DNA of 64,000 nucleotides, taken from NCBI GenBank assembly GCA_017543265.1, contig JAFYGI010000008.1, positions 35,690 to 99,689 on the forward strand. The letters run 5' to 3'. Source of the DNA: Bacillota bacterium (lineage in GTDB: Bacteria; Bacillota; Clostridia; Lachnospirales; CAG-274). Shown piece by piece: positions 41,975-51,529 of this stretch (positions are counted from its first letter, which is position 1; each line of letters starts with the position of its first letter). Both the position numbers and the translations under genes were made by a program. The notes under the pieces were generated by a model. It worked only from the letters and a program-made list of their open reading frames with translations. It was not told the origin of the DNA and did no database searches.

Positions 41975-43123
41975 ATGACACCCTTATTTAAAAGATTTTT
42001 AAAGCGCACCGCGGCAGCTGCGGCGGTAATGCTGCTTATAGCGATACTCGACCTGCTTGGCAGGACATCGGGGCTCTCATCGGAGATACGCAGCCTTGAG
42101 ACCATTGTAAACACAAACAATATCACGGCCGACAGCTTTTCCTCCGCGGCAAAGGCAAAAAGGACGGAAGAGATGCTGCAAAGCGTGTGGGACAGCAGCC
42201 ATAATCATAATTACGGCTATACCGCGGCAAGCAACGAATTTGACGTTGTGGTGCCCGATATACTCGGGGAGCTTGTGAATATACGCTCAAGGACCATAGA
42301 TTTTTCAACGGGCATGGGTTTTGCCCTTGCCGCAGCCTGTGCGGCCTACGCCTTTGCGGACGAAAGGGGCAGAAAAAAGCAAAGCTTTGTAAATGCCCTG
42401 CCCTACAAGCGCAGCCGTCTGTTTTTTGACAGGGTATTGAGCGGCGTGACCGCAATATCGGTATTTTTCCTTATGGTCTATATCATACTTGCGCTTTTTG
42501 TAAGGCATTATGCTCCCGCAGCCGAATTTTTGGGCGAAAGACTTGCCATGGGCGCGGAGTATCTCAGCCGGACAAAGTATTTAAGGTCTGTCGGTATGGA
42601 TATGTTTATGAACGCTTTGGCGGCGCTTTTGTTTTACTCGGTAATGATGCTGGCGCAGACCATGTTCGGAAGAGCGGCCTCGGCCTGCGTTATGGCCTGC
42701 GGTGCTTTGATATTCGGCAAATTTGCCGTCGGCGGCGCGGGGGATGTGTGCACGGCGCTTAACAGCCCGATAGCTGCAAGGCTCAGAGAGGGGCTTGCAA
42801 GGTTTGCCGAAATGTTCGGCTCGGAGCATTTATCGCAGATAGTGCTGATATTGATATTTACACTTATCTTTCTTGCCGCCGCGTATTTTGCCGATAAGAA
42901 CACACGCCTTGAACGCGCGGGCGAGGTATTTATTTTCGGGCTCGTAAAATATGCGGCCATTGCCCTGTTTGCGGCAGAGGGCGCATTTACCTTCTTCCAC
43001 TTTATTTACCGCGAGTGCGGCATACGCCCGCAGGCAGTTTTGCCCGTTATCGGCATACTTGCGGCAGGTGCGGCGCTGACCGTACTGATGTTTAACAAGC
43101 TGATTTTAAGGGGGGAGCGTTAA
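41975..43123 (+). CDS. ABC transporter permease-like membrane protein
   Basis: A 382-residue protein with an N-terminal membrane helix (about residues 11-28), an 80-residue extracytoplasmic segment, and a cluster of about six further hydrophobic helices (for example MGFALAAACAAYAFA and VFFLMVYIILALFV). This is the plan of the permeases of YtrC/ABC-2-like exporters. It has no conserved catalytic motif. It begins four bases after the ATPase gene and ends immediately before the next membrane gene, so the pair probably forms the transmembrane channel. Confidence 0.8.
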   Translation: MTPLFKRFLKRTAAAAAVMLLIAILDLLGRTSGLSSEIRSLETIVNTNNITADSFSSAAKAKRTEEMLQSVWDSSHNHNYGYTAASNEFDVVVPDILGELVNIRSRTIDFSTGMGFALAAACAAYAFADERGRKKQSFVNALPYKRSRLFFDRVLSGVTAISVFFLMVYIILALFVRHYAPAAEFLGERLAMGAEYLSRTKYLRSVGMDMFMNALAALLFYSVMMLAQTMFGRAASACVMACGALIFGKFAVGGAGDVCTALNSPIAARLREGLARFAEMFGSEHLSQIVLILIFTLIFLAAAYFADKNTRLERAGEVFIFGLVKYAAIALFAAEGAFTFFHFIYRECGIRPQAVLPVIGILAAGAALTVLMFNKLILRGER

Positions 43124-44077
43124 ATGAAAACTTTACCCATTATAAAGGCGGAATTCAGGCGCAGCGCATGGGTGCTGTGGCCTGTGCTGTTTGCACTTAT
43201 CCCTGCCTGCATAGGCCGTGCGGCAAACGATATGAGCAACAGCGCATATTATTCATCCATGTATCTTGAGGGCGAGTTATTTGTGACGGGAGATGTGCTT
43301 GAAACTCTGGGGACATTCAGCGTTTTATGGACGGCTTTACTTGTATATGTGCAGTATGCAAACGACCGTCCCGATTTTGCAAAAGCCCTGCCCTATACAT
43401 CAAAGCAGCTTATTTTAAGCAAGGCCTCGGCGGCAGTATTTATCGGCGCGGTAACAAGTGCGGTCTATGTTTTGTTTATGCTTGGGATACTGCGCAAATA
43501 TTCGTGGCTTGTCAAAACGGAAAGCTGGACGGGCATAGAACAGTACATTGATGTATTTGATGTTAATTTTGTTTTGATAAGTGCTGCGGCGGCATTTGTG
43601 CTTGCTATGGCGATGTATTGGTACATCTCCCTTTGCTGCTGTGTGTGCAGGCGCGTATATGCGGGGCTGTGGCTGGCGTTTTTGGGCTTTCTTTCCTTTA
43701 CGGGCTTTATGAACCTTTCAAACGAAATTGAAACCGTCGACCCTGTAAGTGCCTTGGGATGTGTTCTTGAAAAAGTCGGGCTTGAAGGCTATACCATAAG
43801 TATTTTTGTAATGCTTTTTGCCCTTGTACTGCTTTTGATTACCATGCTTCCCGCATTGAAGCTGTACGGCGGCGGCAATTCGGCGCATCCCGTGTTCAGG
43901 TATTCGGGGGCGGCAAAGGCGTTTTATATATTTTCGGGACTTTCGGCGGCACTTTATTTTCCGTATATTGCAAATATGCGCGATAATATCCCGCTTGCAC
44001 TTGTGATAGGCGGCGTGATAGGCATAGGTCTGGGCGCTGTGCTCAACAAATTTATTTTAAAGAGGTGCGGACAATGA
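43124..44077 (+). CDS. Second ABC permease-like membrane protein
   Basis: A 317-residue protein with six or seven hydrophobic helices, starting KTLPIIKAEFRRSAWVLWPVLFALIPACIG. The helices and the short loop ALPYTSKQLILSKAS, which parallels ALPYKRSRLFFDRVL of the preceding protein, mark it as a related permease. That common segment probably contacts the ATPase. It starts at the base after the previous stop and overlaps the lipoprotein gene by four bases (ATGA). Its role is inferred from the operon. Confidence 0.8.
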   Translation: MKTLPIIKAEFRRSAWVLWPVLFALIPACIGRAANDMSNSAYYSSMYLEGELFVTGDVLETLGTFSVLWTALLVYVQYANDRPDFAKALPYTSKQLILSKASAAVFIGAVTSAVYVLFMLGILRKYSWLVKTESWTGIEQYIDVFDVNFVLISAAAAFVLAMAMYWYISLCCCVCRRVYAGLWLAFLGFLSFTGFMNLSNEIETVDPVSALGCVLEKVGLEGYTISIFVMLFALVLLLITMLPALKLYGGGNSAHPVFRYSGAAKAFYIFSGLSAALYFPYIANMRDNIPLALVIGGVIGIGLGAVLNKFILKRCGQ

Positions 44078-44907
44078 AAAAGATAATTTCGGTTTTGCTT
44101 GTTCTGGTGCTTACGGGCTGCGGTGCCGCAAAGCCCGCAAACGATAGCATAATATATCATCTTGAGGATCTTGAGCCCCAACGCGCACTTATGAAAACAT
44201 ACGGTCGGGACTTAAAGGCCGACCCCGTAAAAACGGTGGAGGAAATGGACGATATTACGGACGAGATATTCTCAAAATGTGTTGTGGGCAGCCGTGTTTA
44301 CCGCGACAGGAAGGACCCGAGGCTTATGGTGTATTACAACGCCCAAAGGGACGACGGCGGCTCCGACGGTTATTCGCTTGCCTATGAGGTGCTTTGCTCC
44401 ACAAAGGAGCACCGCCCCTTTATAGACGATATCACGGACAAAACGGGGCTTTTATTCAGCGGTATGGTGCTTGGCGGGAAATATGCTTCCGATGAGGGCA
44501 TATACAGCGGCAGAAATAAGCTGTCCTTTTCAAACCCCGCCTACGCCCTGTTAAGCTGCGATCGGTCAATAAAATTTGACCTTTTGCTGCGGGACTCCTT
44601 CGACCCCAAGGGCTATGAAAACACGCAGTACAGGGACCTGCCTGTGCGCGTTGATTTTTTTACGGACGGGGACGAAATAAAATATGTAAATATATTTTTC
44701 CTGACAAACGAGCAGAATAAGACCCTGACGGAAAATAATTTAAAGCAGCTTTCCTTTGACCCCCTTGCGGCCGAGCTTTTAAACGGCCTTTACGGCCAAA
44801 ACAAGGACGTATCGGGCAAAAAAGGCGGCGTAAAATATACCCTGCGGCGTGATGTTACCGACAGCACGGAAAACCTGCGCGTCAATGTGCTGTCGCTTGA
44901 ATACTGA
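44074..44907 (+). CDS. Lipoprotein of the ABC operon, function unknown
   Basis: A 277-residue protein with a short lipoprotein signal peptide (KKIISVLLVLVLTGCGAA, lipobox LTGC, Cys16 expected to be lipidated). The rest has no motif I recognise. It overlaps the preceding permease by four bases, so it is the last gene of the YtrA-controlled operon and likely an extracellular accessory of that transporter. It is not a typical substrate-binding protein, being short and lacking the two-lobe pattern. ATG 44074 is chosen over 44065 for its coupling to the previous stop. Confidence 0.75.
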   Translation: MKKIISVLLVLVLTGCGAAKPANDSIIYHLEDLEPQRALMKTYGRDLKADPVKTVEEMDDITDEIFSKCVVGSRVYRDRKDPRLMVYYNAQRDDGGSDGYSLAYEVLCSTKEHRPFIDDITDKTGLLFSGMVLGGKYASDEGIYSGRNKLSFSNPAYALLSCDRSIKFDLLLRDSFDPKGYENTQYRDLPVRVDFFTDGDEIKYVNIFFLTNEQNKTLTENNLKQLSFDPLAAELLNGLYGQNKDVSGKKGGVKYTLRRDVTDSTENLRVNVLSLEY

Positions 44908-44989
44908 TGCCCGCACACGGCCGTTTTGCAAAAATGTTGAAAAAACCCTGCGGATGTGGTATCATAAACATATCACGGAGGTTCGGGCT

Positions 44990-46102
44990 ATGAAAAAACC
45001 AAGAAGCGGCTACACCACGGGCACCTGTGCGGCAATAGCGGCCAGGGCGGCGGTGCGTATGATATTTGAACAAAGGGTGCCGTGCGGGGAAAGTGTTATG
45101 ACCCCCTCGGGCAGGGTAATAGAAACATCGGTTTCGGACGCGCGGTTCGATAAAAACAGCGCCTCGTGCGCCGTCAAAAAGGATGCGGGCGACGACCCCG
45201 ATGTCACAAACGGTATGCTGATATACACAAGGGTCAGCCTGCGCCGTGACGGCAAAATAACCGTAGACGGCGGTGAGGGCATAGGCCGCGTGACAAAAAG
45301 GGGACTTAAGCAGGCTGTCGGCGAGGCGGCCATAAACCCCGTGCCGCGCAGGATGCTTACCGAAAATGTGTCCGAGCTGCTTGAAAAGTACGGCTATGAG
45401 GGCGGCGCGGATATACTGGTATACGCTCCCGGCGGCGCGGAGGTCGCAAAAAAGACATTTAACCCGCGGCTCGGTATAGAGGGCGGCATATCCATACTCG
45501 GCACGGGCGGTATTGTGGAGCCCATGAGCGAGCGGGCGATAATCGACACCATAGATACGGAGCTTTCCGTAAAGCACGCGGAGGGCGCGGAGTATATCAT
45601 GCTTGCGCCGGGAAATTACGGCATGGAGCATATACGGGAAAAGACGGGGCTGGACATCGGCAGGGCGGTAAAATGCAGCAACTTTATCGGCAATGCGCTC
45701 GACCTGTGCGTTATGCACGGGTTTAAGGGCGTTTTGCTGGTCGGGCATACGGGCAAGCTGGTCAAGCTTGCGGGCGGCATTATGAATACCCACAGCCGCT
45801 ATGCGGACTGTCGTATGGAGATAATTGCCGCAAACACCGCACTTTTAAGCGGCGATATTTCGTTGGTGCGGGGGCTGCTGGCCTGCTGTACCACGGATGC
45901 CGCGCTGGAGCTTTTGGACGGTGCGGGGCTGACGGATGCGGTCATGCAAAAAATAACCGACCGCGCGGCCGAAATTATAAAAAACAGGGTAAACGGCGGG
46001 TTGGAAACGGGTATCATAATGTTTTCGGGCGCGGGCGGAAAAGAGCGTGTGTGGCAGAGCGGAGCCTTTGAAAAACGCCTTTTTCAAAGAGAAGAAAATT
46101 GA
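44990..46102 (+). CDS. cbiD: Cobalt-precorrin-5B C(1)-methyltransferase
   Basis: A 370-residue enzyme of the anaerobic cobalamin route that methylates C1 of cobalt-precorrin-5B. The N-terminal signature SGYTTGTCAAIAARAA is characteristic, as are GGEGIGRVTKRGL, NPRLGIEGGISILGTGGIVEPMSE and GKLVKLAGGIMNTHSR. ATG 44990 is chosen because CGGAGG is nine bases upstream. It heads the trio cbiD-cbiET-cbiA. The remaining early genes (cbiL, C, F, G, H, J) are not in this window. No cobalamin riboswitch was recognised in the 82-base gap upstream. Confidence 0.95.
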   Translation: MKKPRSGYTTGTCAAIAARAAVRMIFEQRVPCGESVMTPSGRVIETSVSDARFDKNSASCAVKKDAGDDPDVTNGMLIYTRVSLRRDGKITVDGGEGIGRVTKRGLKQAVGEAAINPVPRRMLTENVSELLEKYGYEGGADILVYAPGGAEVAKKTFNPRLGIEGGISILGTGGIVEPMSERAIIDTIDTELSVKHAEGAEYIMLAPGNYGMEHIREKTGLDIGRAVKCSNFIGNALDLCVMHGFKGVLLVGHTGKLVKLAGGIMNTHSRYADCRMEIIAANTALLSGDISLVRGLLACCTTDAALELLDGAGLTDAVMQKITDRAAEIIKNRVNGGLETGIIMFSGAGGKERVWQSGAFEKRLFQREEN

Positions 46103-46110
46103 GGTAGCTT

Positions 46111-47292
46111 ATGAAAAAAATATATTTGGTCGGCGCGGGCATGGGCAGGGATTGCCTTACCGCGGCGGCGCAAAAAGCGGTCGATGCGGCGGAGGTGATA
46201 ATAGGCGCAAAAAGGCTGGTTGACGGCCTTGAAAAGCAGACCTTTGCCGAGTACAGACCCGAATTTATACGCGAATACATCGACGGCTCCGACAAAAACA
46301 CCTTTTGCGTGCTTTTATCGGGCGATACGGGCTTTTACAGCGGGGCAAAGGCGATTCTTGCCGCGCTGGACGGCTATGATACGCAGGTTTTGGCGGGCAT
46401 ATCCTCGTTTGCGTACTTTTTTGCGGCAATAAAGCGGGACTACAACGATGTTGTGCTTGCAAGCCTGCACGGCAGAAAATGCAGCGCAGTTTCGCTTATC
46501 AAGCGGCATAAGCGCGTGTTTTTCCTGCTGGATGCAAAAAGCGCGGGGGACATCATCGACAGCCTGTGCCTGTATAACATGGGCGATACGCGCCTGTATA
46601 TCGGCGAAAGCCTGTCATACCCCGACGAAAGGATAACGGTCGGCACGGCGGCGGAGCTTAAAGACAGGGCGTTTGACACCCTGACCGTGATGCTTGCGGA
46701 AAACGACGGCGCACGCTCGTGTCTTGGCAGTATCCCCGACGGGGAATTCATACGCGGCAATGTGCCCATGACAAAGGCGGAGATACGCGCCCTCAGCATA
46801 GCAAAGCTCGGCCTTTGCGAGGACAGCATCTTGTATGACATCGGTGCGGGCACGGGCTCTGTATCGGTGGAGGCGGCGCAGTATCTGCCGCGGGGCAGCG
46901 TGTATGCCTTTGAAAAAAACGCCGAGGCGCTGGAGCTTATACAAAAAAACAAAATAAAATTTGCGGCGGACAACCTGTATATCGTTGCGGGGGAGGTGCC
47001 GCAAAGTCTCGATCTTGATAAATATCCCGTGCCTACACACGCATTTGTGGGCGGCAGCGGCGACCCCGAAAAAACGCTCGATATCCTGTTCGGCAAAAAC
47101 CGCGGGCTTAGGGCGGTAATGACTGCGGTAACGCTTGAGACCCTGTCGGCGCTGACCAGGCTTTCAAAAAAGTACAGCACCGAGGTCTGCTGTATAAATG
47201 CGGCAAGGGCGGAGTCTGCGGGAGCCTTTCATCTGATGAAGGCCAACAACCCCGTGTATATAGCGGTATTGACGGAGAAAAACAATGAATGA
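46111..47292 (+). CDS. cbiET: Fused cobalt-precorrin C5,15-methyltransferase/decarboxylase
   Basis: A 393-residue fusion (CobL-like). Residues 1-195 are CbiE, a tetrapyrrole methylase (KIYLVGAGMGRDCLT, VLLSGDTGFYSGAK). Residues about 200-393 are CbiT, a class I SAM methyltransferase with SAM motif YDIGAGTGSVSVEAA and HAFVGGSGDPEKTLD. Together they methylate C5 and C15 and remove the C12 acetate carboxyl of the corrin ring. It starts nine bases after cbiD and overlaps cbiA by eight bases. The fused form saves one gene compared with Salmonella. Confidence 0.95.
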   Translation: MKKIYLVGAGMGRDCLTAAAQKAVDAAEVIIGAKRLVDGLEKQTFAEYRPEFIREYIDGSDKNTFCVLLSGDTGFYSGAKAILAALDGYDTQVLAGISSFAYFFAAIKRDYNDVVLASLHGRKCSAVSLIKRHKRVFFLLDAKSAGDIIDSLCLYNMGDTRLYIGESLSYPDERITVGTAAELKDRAFDTLTVMLAENDGARSCLGSIPDGEFIRGNVPMTKAEIRALSIAKLGLCEDSILYDIGAGTGSVSVEAAQYLPRGSVYAFEKNAEALELIQKNKIKFAADNLYIVAGEVPQSLDLDKYPVPTHAFVGGSGDPEKTLDILFGKNRGLRAVMTAVTLETLSALTRLSKKYSTEVCCINAARAESAGAFHLMKANNPVYIAVLTEKNNE

Positions 47293-48616
47293 CAGGATAC
47301 TTTTAACGGCCTGCGGCAGCGGCAGCGGCAAAACTACCGTTATGTGTGCGCTGCTGGCGGCGCTTCGGGGCAAAATGCGCGTGGCTGCCTTTAAATGCGG
47401 CCCCGATTATATAGACCCCATGTTTCATAACGCACTCGGTACACCCTGCACAAATCTGGATACGTTTTTCTGCGGCGGCGAGCTTTTGACGGCGCTGTTT
47501 GAAAAACATTCGCAAAATGCCGATATTAGCCTGATAGAGGGCGTTATGGGCTATTATGACGGGCTGGATATGTGCACAACTGCGGCAAGCAGCTACGAGG
47601 TGGCAAGGACGCTGGGCTGTCCCGCGGTGTTGGTGATAAATGCCCGCGGCATGGCGGCAAGCGTGCTTGCGCTGATACGCGGCATGGCGGAGTTTAAGCC
47701 CGACAGCGGCATAAAGGGCGTTATACTTAACAATGTGTCGGCGCACGTTTTTAAGGCGCTTGCCCCCGAGATAGAAAAAACGGGCATTGCGGCGCTGGGC
47801 TTTTTGCCGCGGGATGAGCGCTTTGTGCTGGAAAGCAGGCACCTTGGGCTGGTGACTCCCGCCGAGCTTGATGATATAGCCGAAAAAATGCGGCTTTTGG
47901 GTGAGGCGGCCGAAAAATACATAGATATTGAAAGACTGCTGAAAATTGCGCATGACAGCGTCTCTGCGCCCGCTTTTAAGGCAGCGGCAAGGCAGTATCC
48001 CGCCTCCTTTGCGGGGCTTAAAATAGCCGTTGCCATGGACAGAGCATTTTGCTTTTACTACAGGGACGGCCTTGAAATGCTTGAAGAATGCGGCTGTGAA
48101 ACGGTGTATTTCAGCCCGCTTGACGATACAGAGCTTCCGCGGGACATTGACGGGCTTATTATCGGCGGCGGCTATCCCGAGGTGTATGCCGAAAAGCTAA
48201 GCGCCAACAGCTCCATGCTTTTGTCGGTGAAAACTGCGCTTGAAAGCGGACTGCCCGCCCTTGCGGAGTGCGGCGGTTTTATGTATCTGCAAAAAACGCT
48301 GGATAACGGCAGGGGCGTTTATCCCATGGTCGGGTTTATAGATGCCGCGGCCGAAAACAAGGGCAGACCCGTGCGCTTTGGCTATGTGACCCTGACAAAT
48401 GCGGCGGGGGACAAAATAAAGGCGCACGAGTTTCATTATTTTGACAGCACGGACAACGGTGCGGAGTTTACCGCCGAAAAGCCAAGCGGCAAAAGCTGGA
48501 AGTGTATGCACATAAAAAATAACTGCATCTGCGGTTATCCGCATATCTTTTACCCCGCGAACGAAAAGTTTTTGTACGATTTTCTGGATAAATGCAAAAA
48601 AAGACGGCGCGTATGA
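47285..48616 (+). CDS. cbiA: Cobyrinate a,c-diamide synthase
   Basis: A 443-residue ATP-dependent amidase that converts the a and c carboxyls of cobyrinate to amides using glutamine. The N-terminal P-loop is CGSGSGKTTVM (about residues 10-20). The C-terminal class I glutaminase domain has GLIIGGGYPE, the nucleophile Cys in ALAECGGFMYL and the HEFHYF motif. It overlaps the end of cbiET by eight bases. A terminator whose first arm includes the last codons and part of the stop closes the operon. Confidence 0.95.
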   Translation: MNDRILLTACGSGSGKTTVMCALLAALRGKMRVAAFKCGPDYIDPMFHNALGTPCTNLDTFFCGGELLTALFEKHSQNADISLIEGVMGYYDGLDMCTTAASSYEVARTLGCPAVLVINARGMAASVLALIRGMAEFKPDSGIKGVILNNVSAHVFKALAPEIEKTGIAALGFLPRDERFVLESRHLGLVTPAELDDIAEKMRLLGEAAEKYIDIERLLKIAHDSVSAPAFKAAARQYPASFAGLKIAVAMDRAFCFYYRDGLEMLEECGCETVYFSPLDDTELPRDIDGLIIGGGYPEVYAEKLSANSSMLLSVKTALESGLPALAECGGFMYLQKTLDNGRGVYPMVGFIDAAAENKGRPVRFGYVTLTNAAGDKIKAHEFHYFDSTDNGAEFTAEKPSGKSWKCMHIKNNCICGYPHIFYPANEKFLYDFLDKCKKRRRV

Positions 48617-48639
48617 AAAATATACGCGCCGTTTGCTTT
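48604..48639 (+). terminator. Terminator overlapping the cbiA stop codon
   Basis: ACGGCGCGTAT (48604-48614) pairs perfectly with ATACGCGCCGT (48622-48632), then TTGCTTTT. The left arm reaches the first base of the cbiA stop codon. Confidence 0.85.
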
Positions 48640-48670
48640 TGATAAAGGGCTTTGCCCCATGATCTCGGTA

Positions 48671-49339
48671 TTACCATCCGCCCGCAAGTGCTGCTGCGGT
48701 CTTGTCGGATGTGTCGTGATAGGATGGTATGGAAAAGCTGTCGGATACATCCACAACCTTTGTATAGGCCTGTCCCTCCATGTTATTCATATAAAAACAA
48801 TAGTTGTCCCTTACCGCATAGAAGTATAAAAGCGCACCCTCGGGAGAATAAGCAAAGGCAAAGGCGAATGTGCCGTAGGTACCGGGGTCTCCGGATATTT
48901 CCTTTGTGGTTTTGCCGATAATGCTGCGGCCGAACTCATAGCCGTTTGCGCTGCGGAAAACATCCAGCATATCTTTTGCGATATACATATCCACCCTTTT
49001 GGATTTTGCCTGATTTGTCTTTGTCGGGTCATAACCGCCGTTTTCGATATACTCCGCAAGTGAAAGATTGGTGAAGCGTCCCATCGGGATACCGTCGTGG
49101 TTGTACTTTATGGCGTAGTCAAATTCCTCGTCGTAGTAGGTGTTTGCCAGCGCCACCGAAGCCTGCGCCGCGTTCATCAGCACCCTTGCATCGGCTTCAA
49201 ACCTTGTTTTTGTCGCCTTTCTCATATAACCGATGATGTTTGGTATCATCATGGCTATAAGTATTACCATTACGCCGATAACAACTATCAGCTCCGTCAG
49301 TGTAAAGCCGTCTTGATTTGTTTTTTTGCAGTAACGCAT
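48671..49339 (-). CDS. Type IV pilin-like protein (prepilin N-terminal methylation motif)
   Basis: A 222-residue protein with the classical prepilin leader: a short basic leader ending in glycine, then FTLTELIVVIGVMVILIAMMIPNI, with cleavage expected after Gly in QDG and Glu at +5. The rest is the globular head. No pilus assembly ATPase, prepilin peptidase or second pilin adjoins, so it is an orphan. It may be a pseudopilin or a pilin served by genes elsewhere. The 372-base gap on its start side holds its own promoter and that of the cobalamin operon on the other strand. Confidence 0.87.
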   Translation of the reverse strand: MRYCKKTNQDGFTLTELIVVIGVMVILIAMMIPNIIGYMRKATKTRFEADARVLMNAAQASVALANTYYDEEFDYAIKYNHDGIPMGRFTNLSLAEYIENGGYDPTKTNQAKSKRVDMYIAKDMLDVFRSANGYEFGRSIIGKTTKEISGDPGTYGTFAFAFAYSPEGALLYFYAVRDNYCFYMNNMEGQAYTKVVDVSDSFSIPSYHDTSDKTAAALAGGW

Positions 49340-49628
49340 TAAAATTTCTCCTCCTTAGAAAATTATCCCCTTATTAACGTCTGCAAATATTTTCGCATAG
49401 TTCTCCCTTATCCCTTATAATGCAAAAATATCCCCCGTCCGGATTTTCCGAACTTCACGTCCTATTTTATTACAAAATTGTGAACAAGTCAATATAATTA
49501 TGAATAAAATATTAAAATTGTTAATCCAATCAGCGTTGCGTTCATTTTTTGTTCAAATTCACAACAAATTTGTCCTGTATTGGTGAAAAATGTCGTAAAA
49601 TTGTTTGTTTTATAACAATAAGGAAGGT

Positions 49629-49657
49629 TTGACAATAGCATTGCCTTATGGTATCAT
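49629..49657 (+). promoter_or_regulatory. Promoter of the large cobalamin operon
   Basis: TTGACA (49629-49634), 17-base spacer, TATCAT (49652-49657), about 55 bases before the TTG start at 49712. I see no cobalamin riboswitch in the short leader. Confidence 0.75.
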
Positions 49658-49711
49658 TAGAATATATGGGTAATTATAAAATTCGGATATAAGCGGAAAG
49701 GAGAAAAAGCA

Positions 49712-50215
49712 TTGGGTGATATAATAAAAATGCCGTTTATGGGTAAGACGGAATACAGCTTTAATGCGTTGGATACGGATTATCATTTGTCGGGGTCGTG
49801 CCATATACGCGAGGTGGAGATAGATACGCCGCTGTTTTACGGCAAGTGCAGGACATTGTTCGGCGTGCCCGTGTACGAGAGCGAAAACCTTGAAAACCAG
49901 TTTACATATTGTATAGAATATACGTCAAACAGCGGAAAATCGGGCGTTTTATCCCTGTACAGCGGCCCGTCGGGTCCTGCTGTCGGCGGTTTCCCGAGCA
50001 TGACGGACGAGGATGCCGTGGATGCGCTTATAAAGCTTTTGGAGGATGCAAAGCCGTCGGATTACGACTATTCGGGCTATTATCTGGACTTTGAGATAAA
50101 GGTGGATATGGGCGTTAAGGACGGTAAACCCTACAAGCGCGTGACGGAGCTTGACCTTTCGCCCGAGGAAATGGAAAAGCTTTTTAACAGGGTCGTTCTG
50201 GGGAAAGATGATTGA
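49712..50215 (+). CDS. Hypothetical protein at the head of the cobalamin operon
   Basis: A 167-residue soluble acidic protein with no recognised domain. TTG at 49712 is the likely start, since AAAGGAG is about ten bases upstream and there is no earlier ATG. It overlaps cobU by eight bases, so it is co-expressed with the cobalamin genes, but its sequence (for example EDAVDALIKLLEDAKPSDYDYS) gives no link to cofactor chemistry. The role is unknown, and it may be a passenger gene. Confidence 0.7.
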   Translation: MGDIIKMPFMGKTEYSFNALDTDYHLSGSCHIREVEIDTPLFYGKCRTLFGVPVYESENLENQFTYCIEYTSNSGKSGVLSLYSGPSGPAVGGFPSMTDEDAVDALIKLLEDAKPSDYDYSGYYLDFEIKVDMGVKDGKPYKRVTELDLSPEEMEKLFNRVVLGKDD

Positions 50216-50756
50216 CGGCCTTGTGCTTGTGACGGGCGGCAGCGGCAGCGGCAAAAGTGCCTTTGCCGAGGGGCTTGCCGTCAAGGCGAAAAACGGACAA
50301 AAGACCTGCGGTATGTACTATATCGCGGCCATGAAGCCCTGCGGTGCGGAGGGTGAGAGCCGTATCGTGCGGCACAGAAAACAGCGTGCGGGCAAGGGCT
50401 TTGAGACCGTTGAATGTTACTCTGTCAGGGAGGCGGGGCAAAGCCGTCTTATATGTGACACAAATGACAGTCCCCGCGTGTGCCTGCTGGAATGTTTGTC
50501 CAATCTGGCGGCAAACGAAATATTTGACGAAAAAAACATGAACGCCGCAGACGATATCCTTGATTTTATCATTAAATTAAAGGAAAGTTGTGCGGCGCTT
50601 ATTGTTGTAACGAACGAGATCTTTTCGGACGGTGTTTTGTACGGGGAGCAGACCGTAAACTACATTAAAATACTGGGCGAGCTGAACCGCCGTCTTGCCG
50701 AAAGGGCGGACAGCGTTTTTGAGGTGGTCTGCGGTATACCCGTGAGGATAAAATAA
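50208..50756 (+). CDS. cobU: Adenosylcobinamide kinase/guanylyltransferase
   Basis: A 182-residue enzyme that phosphorylates adenosylcobinamide and then attaches GMP. The P-loop is GGSGSGKSAFAE (residues 10-21) and the guanylylation motif HRKQRAGKGFETVE contains the expected His. VTNEIFSDGV matches the conserved VSNE region. The ATG at 50208 lies inside the end of the previous frame, and its stop overlaps the cobS start by one base. A second, shorter CobU-like protein follows cobS, so the two may divide the activities. Confidence 0.88.
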   Translation: MIDGLVLVTGGSGSGKSAFAEGLAVKAKNGQKTCGMYYIAAMKPCGAEGESRIVRHRKQRAGKGFETVECYSVREAGQSRLICDTNDSPRVCLLECLSNLAANEIFDEKNMNAADDILDFIIKLKESCAALIVVTNEIFSDGVLYGEQTVNYIKILGELNRRLAERADSVFEVVCGIPVRIK

Positions 50757-51529
50757 TGGTAAAAAAACAGATAAAGGCCTTTTTTGCGGCATTTTCCATG
50801 TACAGTAAAATACCCGTGCCGCAGGTGGAATGGGACGATGATACACTTAAATATGCGCTTTTTTATTTTCCGCTTGTCGGTGTGGCAATAAGCCTTGCAA
50901 TGCTTCTGGCGGATATGGCATTAAGCGCCGCAAATGCGGGGAATGCGCTTTGTGCCGCCGTAAAGGTCGTTATACCCATAGCCGTAACGGGCGGCATACA
51001 TCTTGACGGCTTTATTGATACCGCGGATGCGCTTGCATCATATCAGACCAAAGAAAAAAAGCTGGAGATAATGAGTGACCCGCATATAGGCGCGTTTGCG
51101 GTGATAGGGCTTGCCTGTTATATCCTGCTTTGCTTTGGGCTTTGGAGCGAGGCCGTGTATAATTTCAGGATAAATTTTTGCGTATACGGCGGCTTTGTCC
51201 TGTCAAGGGCGATAAGCGGCCTTTGCCTTGTGAATTTTAAAAAGGCAAAGACGGGCGGGCTTGCGGCGGCTTTTTCGGACAGATCGGCCAAAAATGCCGT
51301 AACTACGGTCATGCTTGTATACATAATTTTGATTGTCCTGTCTATGGTCAAGGCCTGCGGGATATTTGCGGTCTTTTCGATAACGGCGGCAGCAGGCTGC
51401 GCAATAATTTATTATTTTACGGCAAAGCATAATTTCGGCGGCGTAACGGGCGATACTGCGGGCCGGTTTTTATGTATTTGCGAGCTTGCGATCCTATGCG
51501 GCTGTGTGATAGGAGATAAAATATTATGA
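50756..51529 (+). CDS. cobS: Adenosylcobinamide-GDP ribazoletransferase (cobalamin synthase)
   Basis: A 257-residue membrane enzyme that joins adenosylcobinamide-GDP to alpha-ribazole, the last assembly step. The family signature is GGIHLDGFIDTADAL with its acidic residues, near residue 80. MYSKIPVPQVEWDD at the N-terminus and several hydrophobic helices are also typical. It overlaps cobU by one base and the next gene by four. Length is normal for the family. Confidence 0.95.
   Translation: MVKKQIKAFFAAFSMYSKIPVPQVEWDDDTLKYALFYFPLVGVAISLAMLLADMALSAANAGNALCAAVKVVIPIAVTGGIHLDGFIDTADALASYQTKEKKLEIMSDPHIGAFAVIGLACYILLCFGLWSEAVYNFRINFCVYGGFVLSRAISGLCLVNFKKAKTGGLAAAFSDRSAKNAVTTVMLVYIILIVLSMVKACGIFAVFSITAAAGCAIIYYFTAKHNFGGVTGDTAGRFLCICELAILCGCVIGDKIL

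Noticed and set aside
44908..44989. Cobalamin riboswitch before cbiD
   Set aside because: The gap is only 82 bases and shows no B12-box-like core. The leader at 49658-49711 is also too short.
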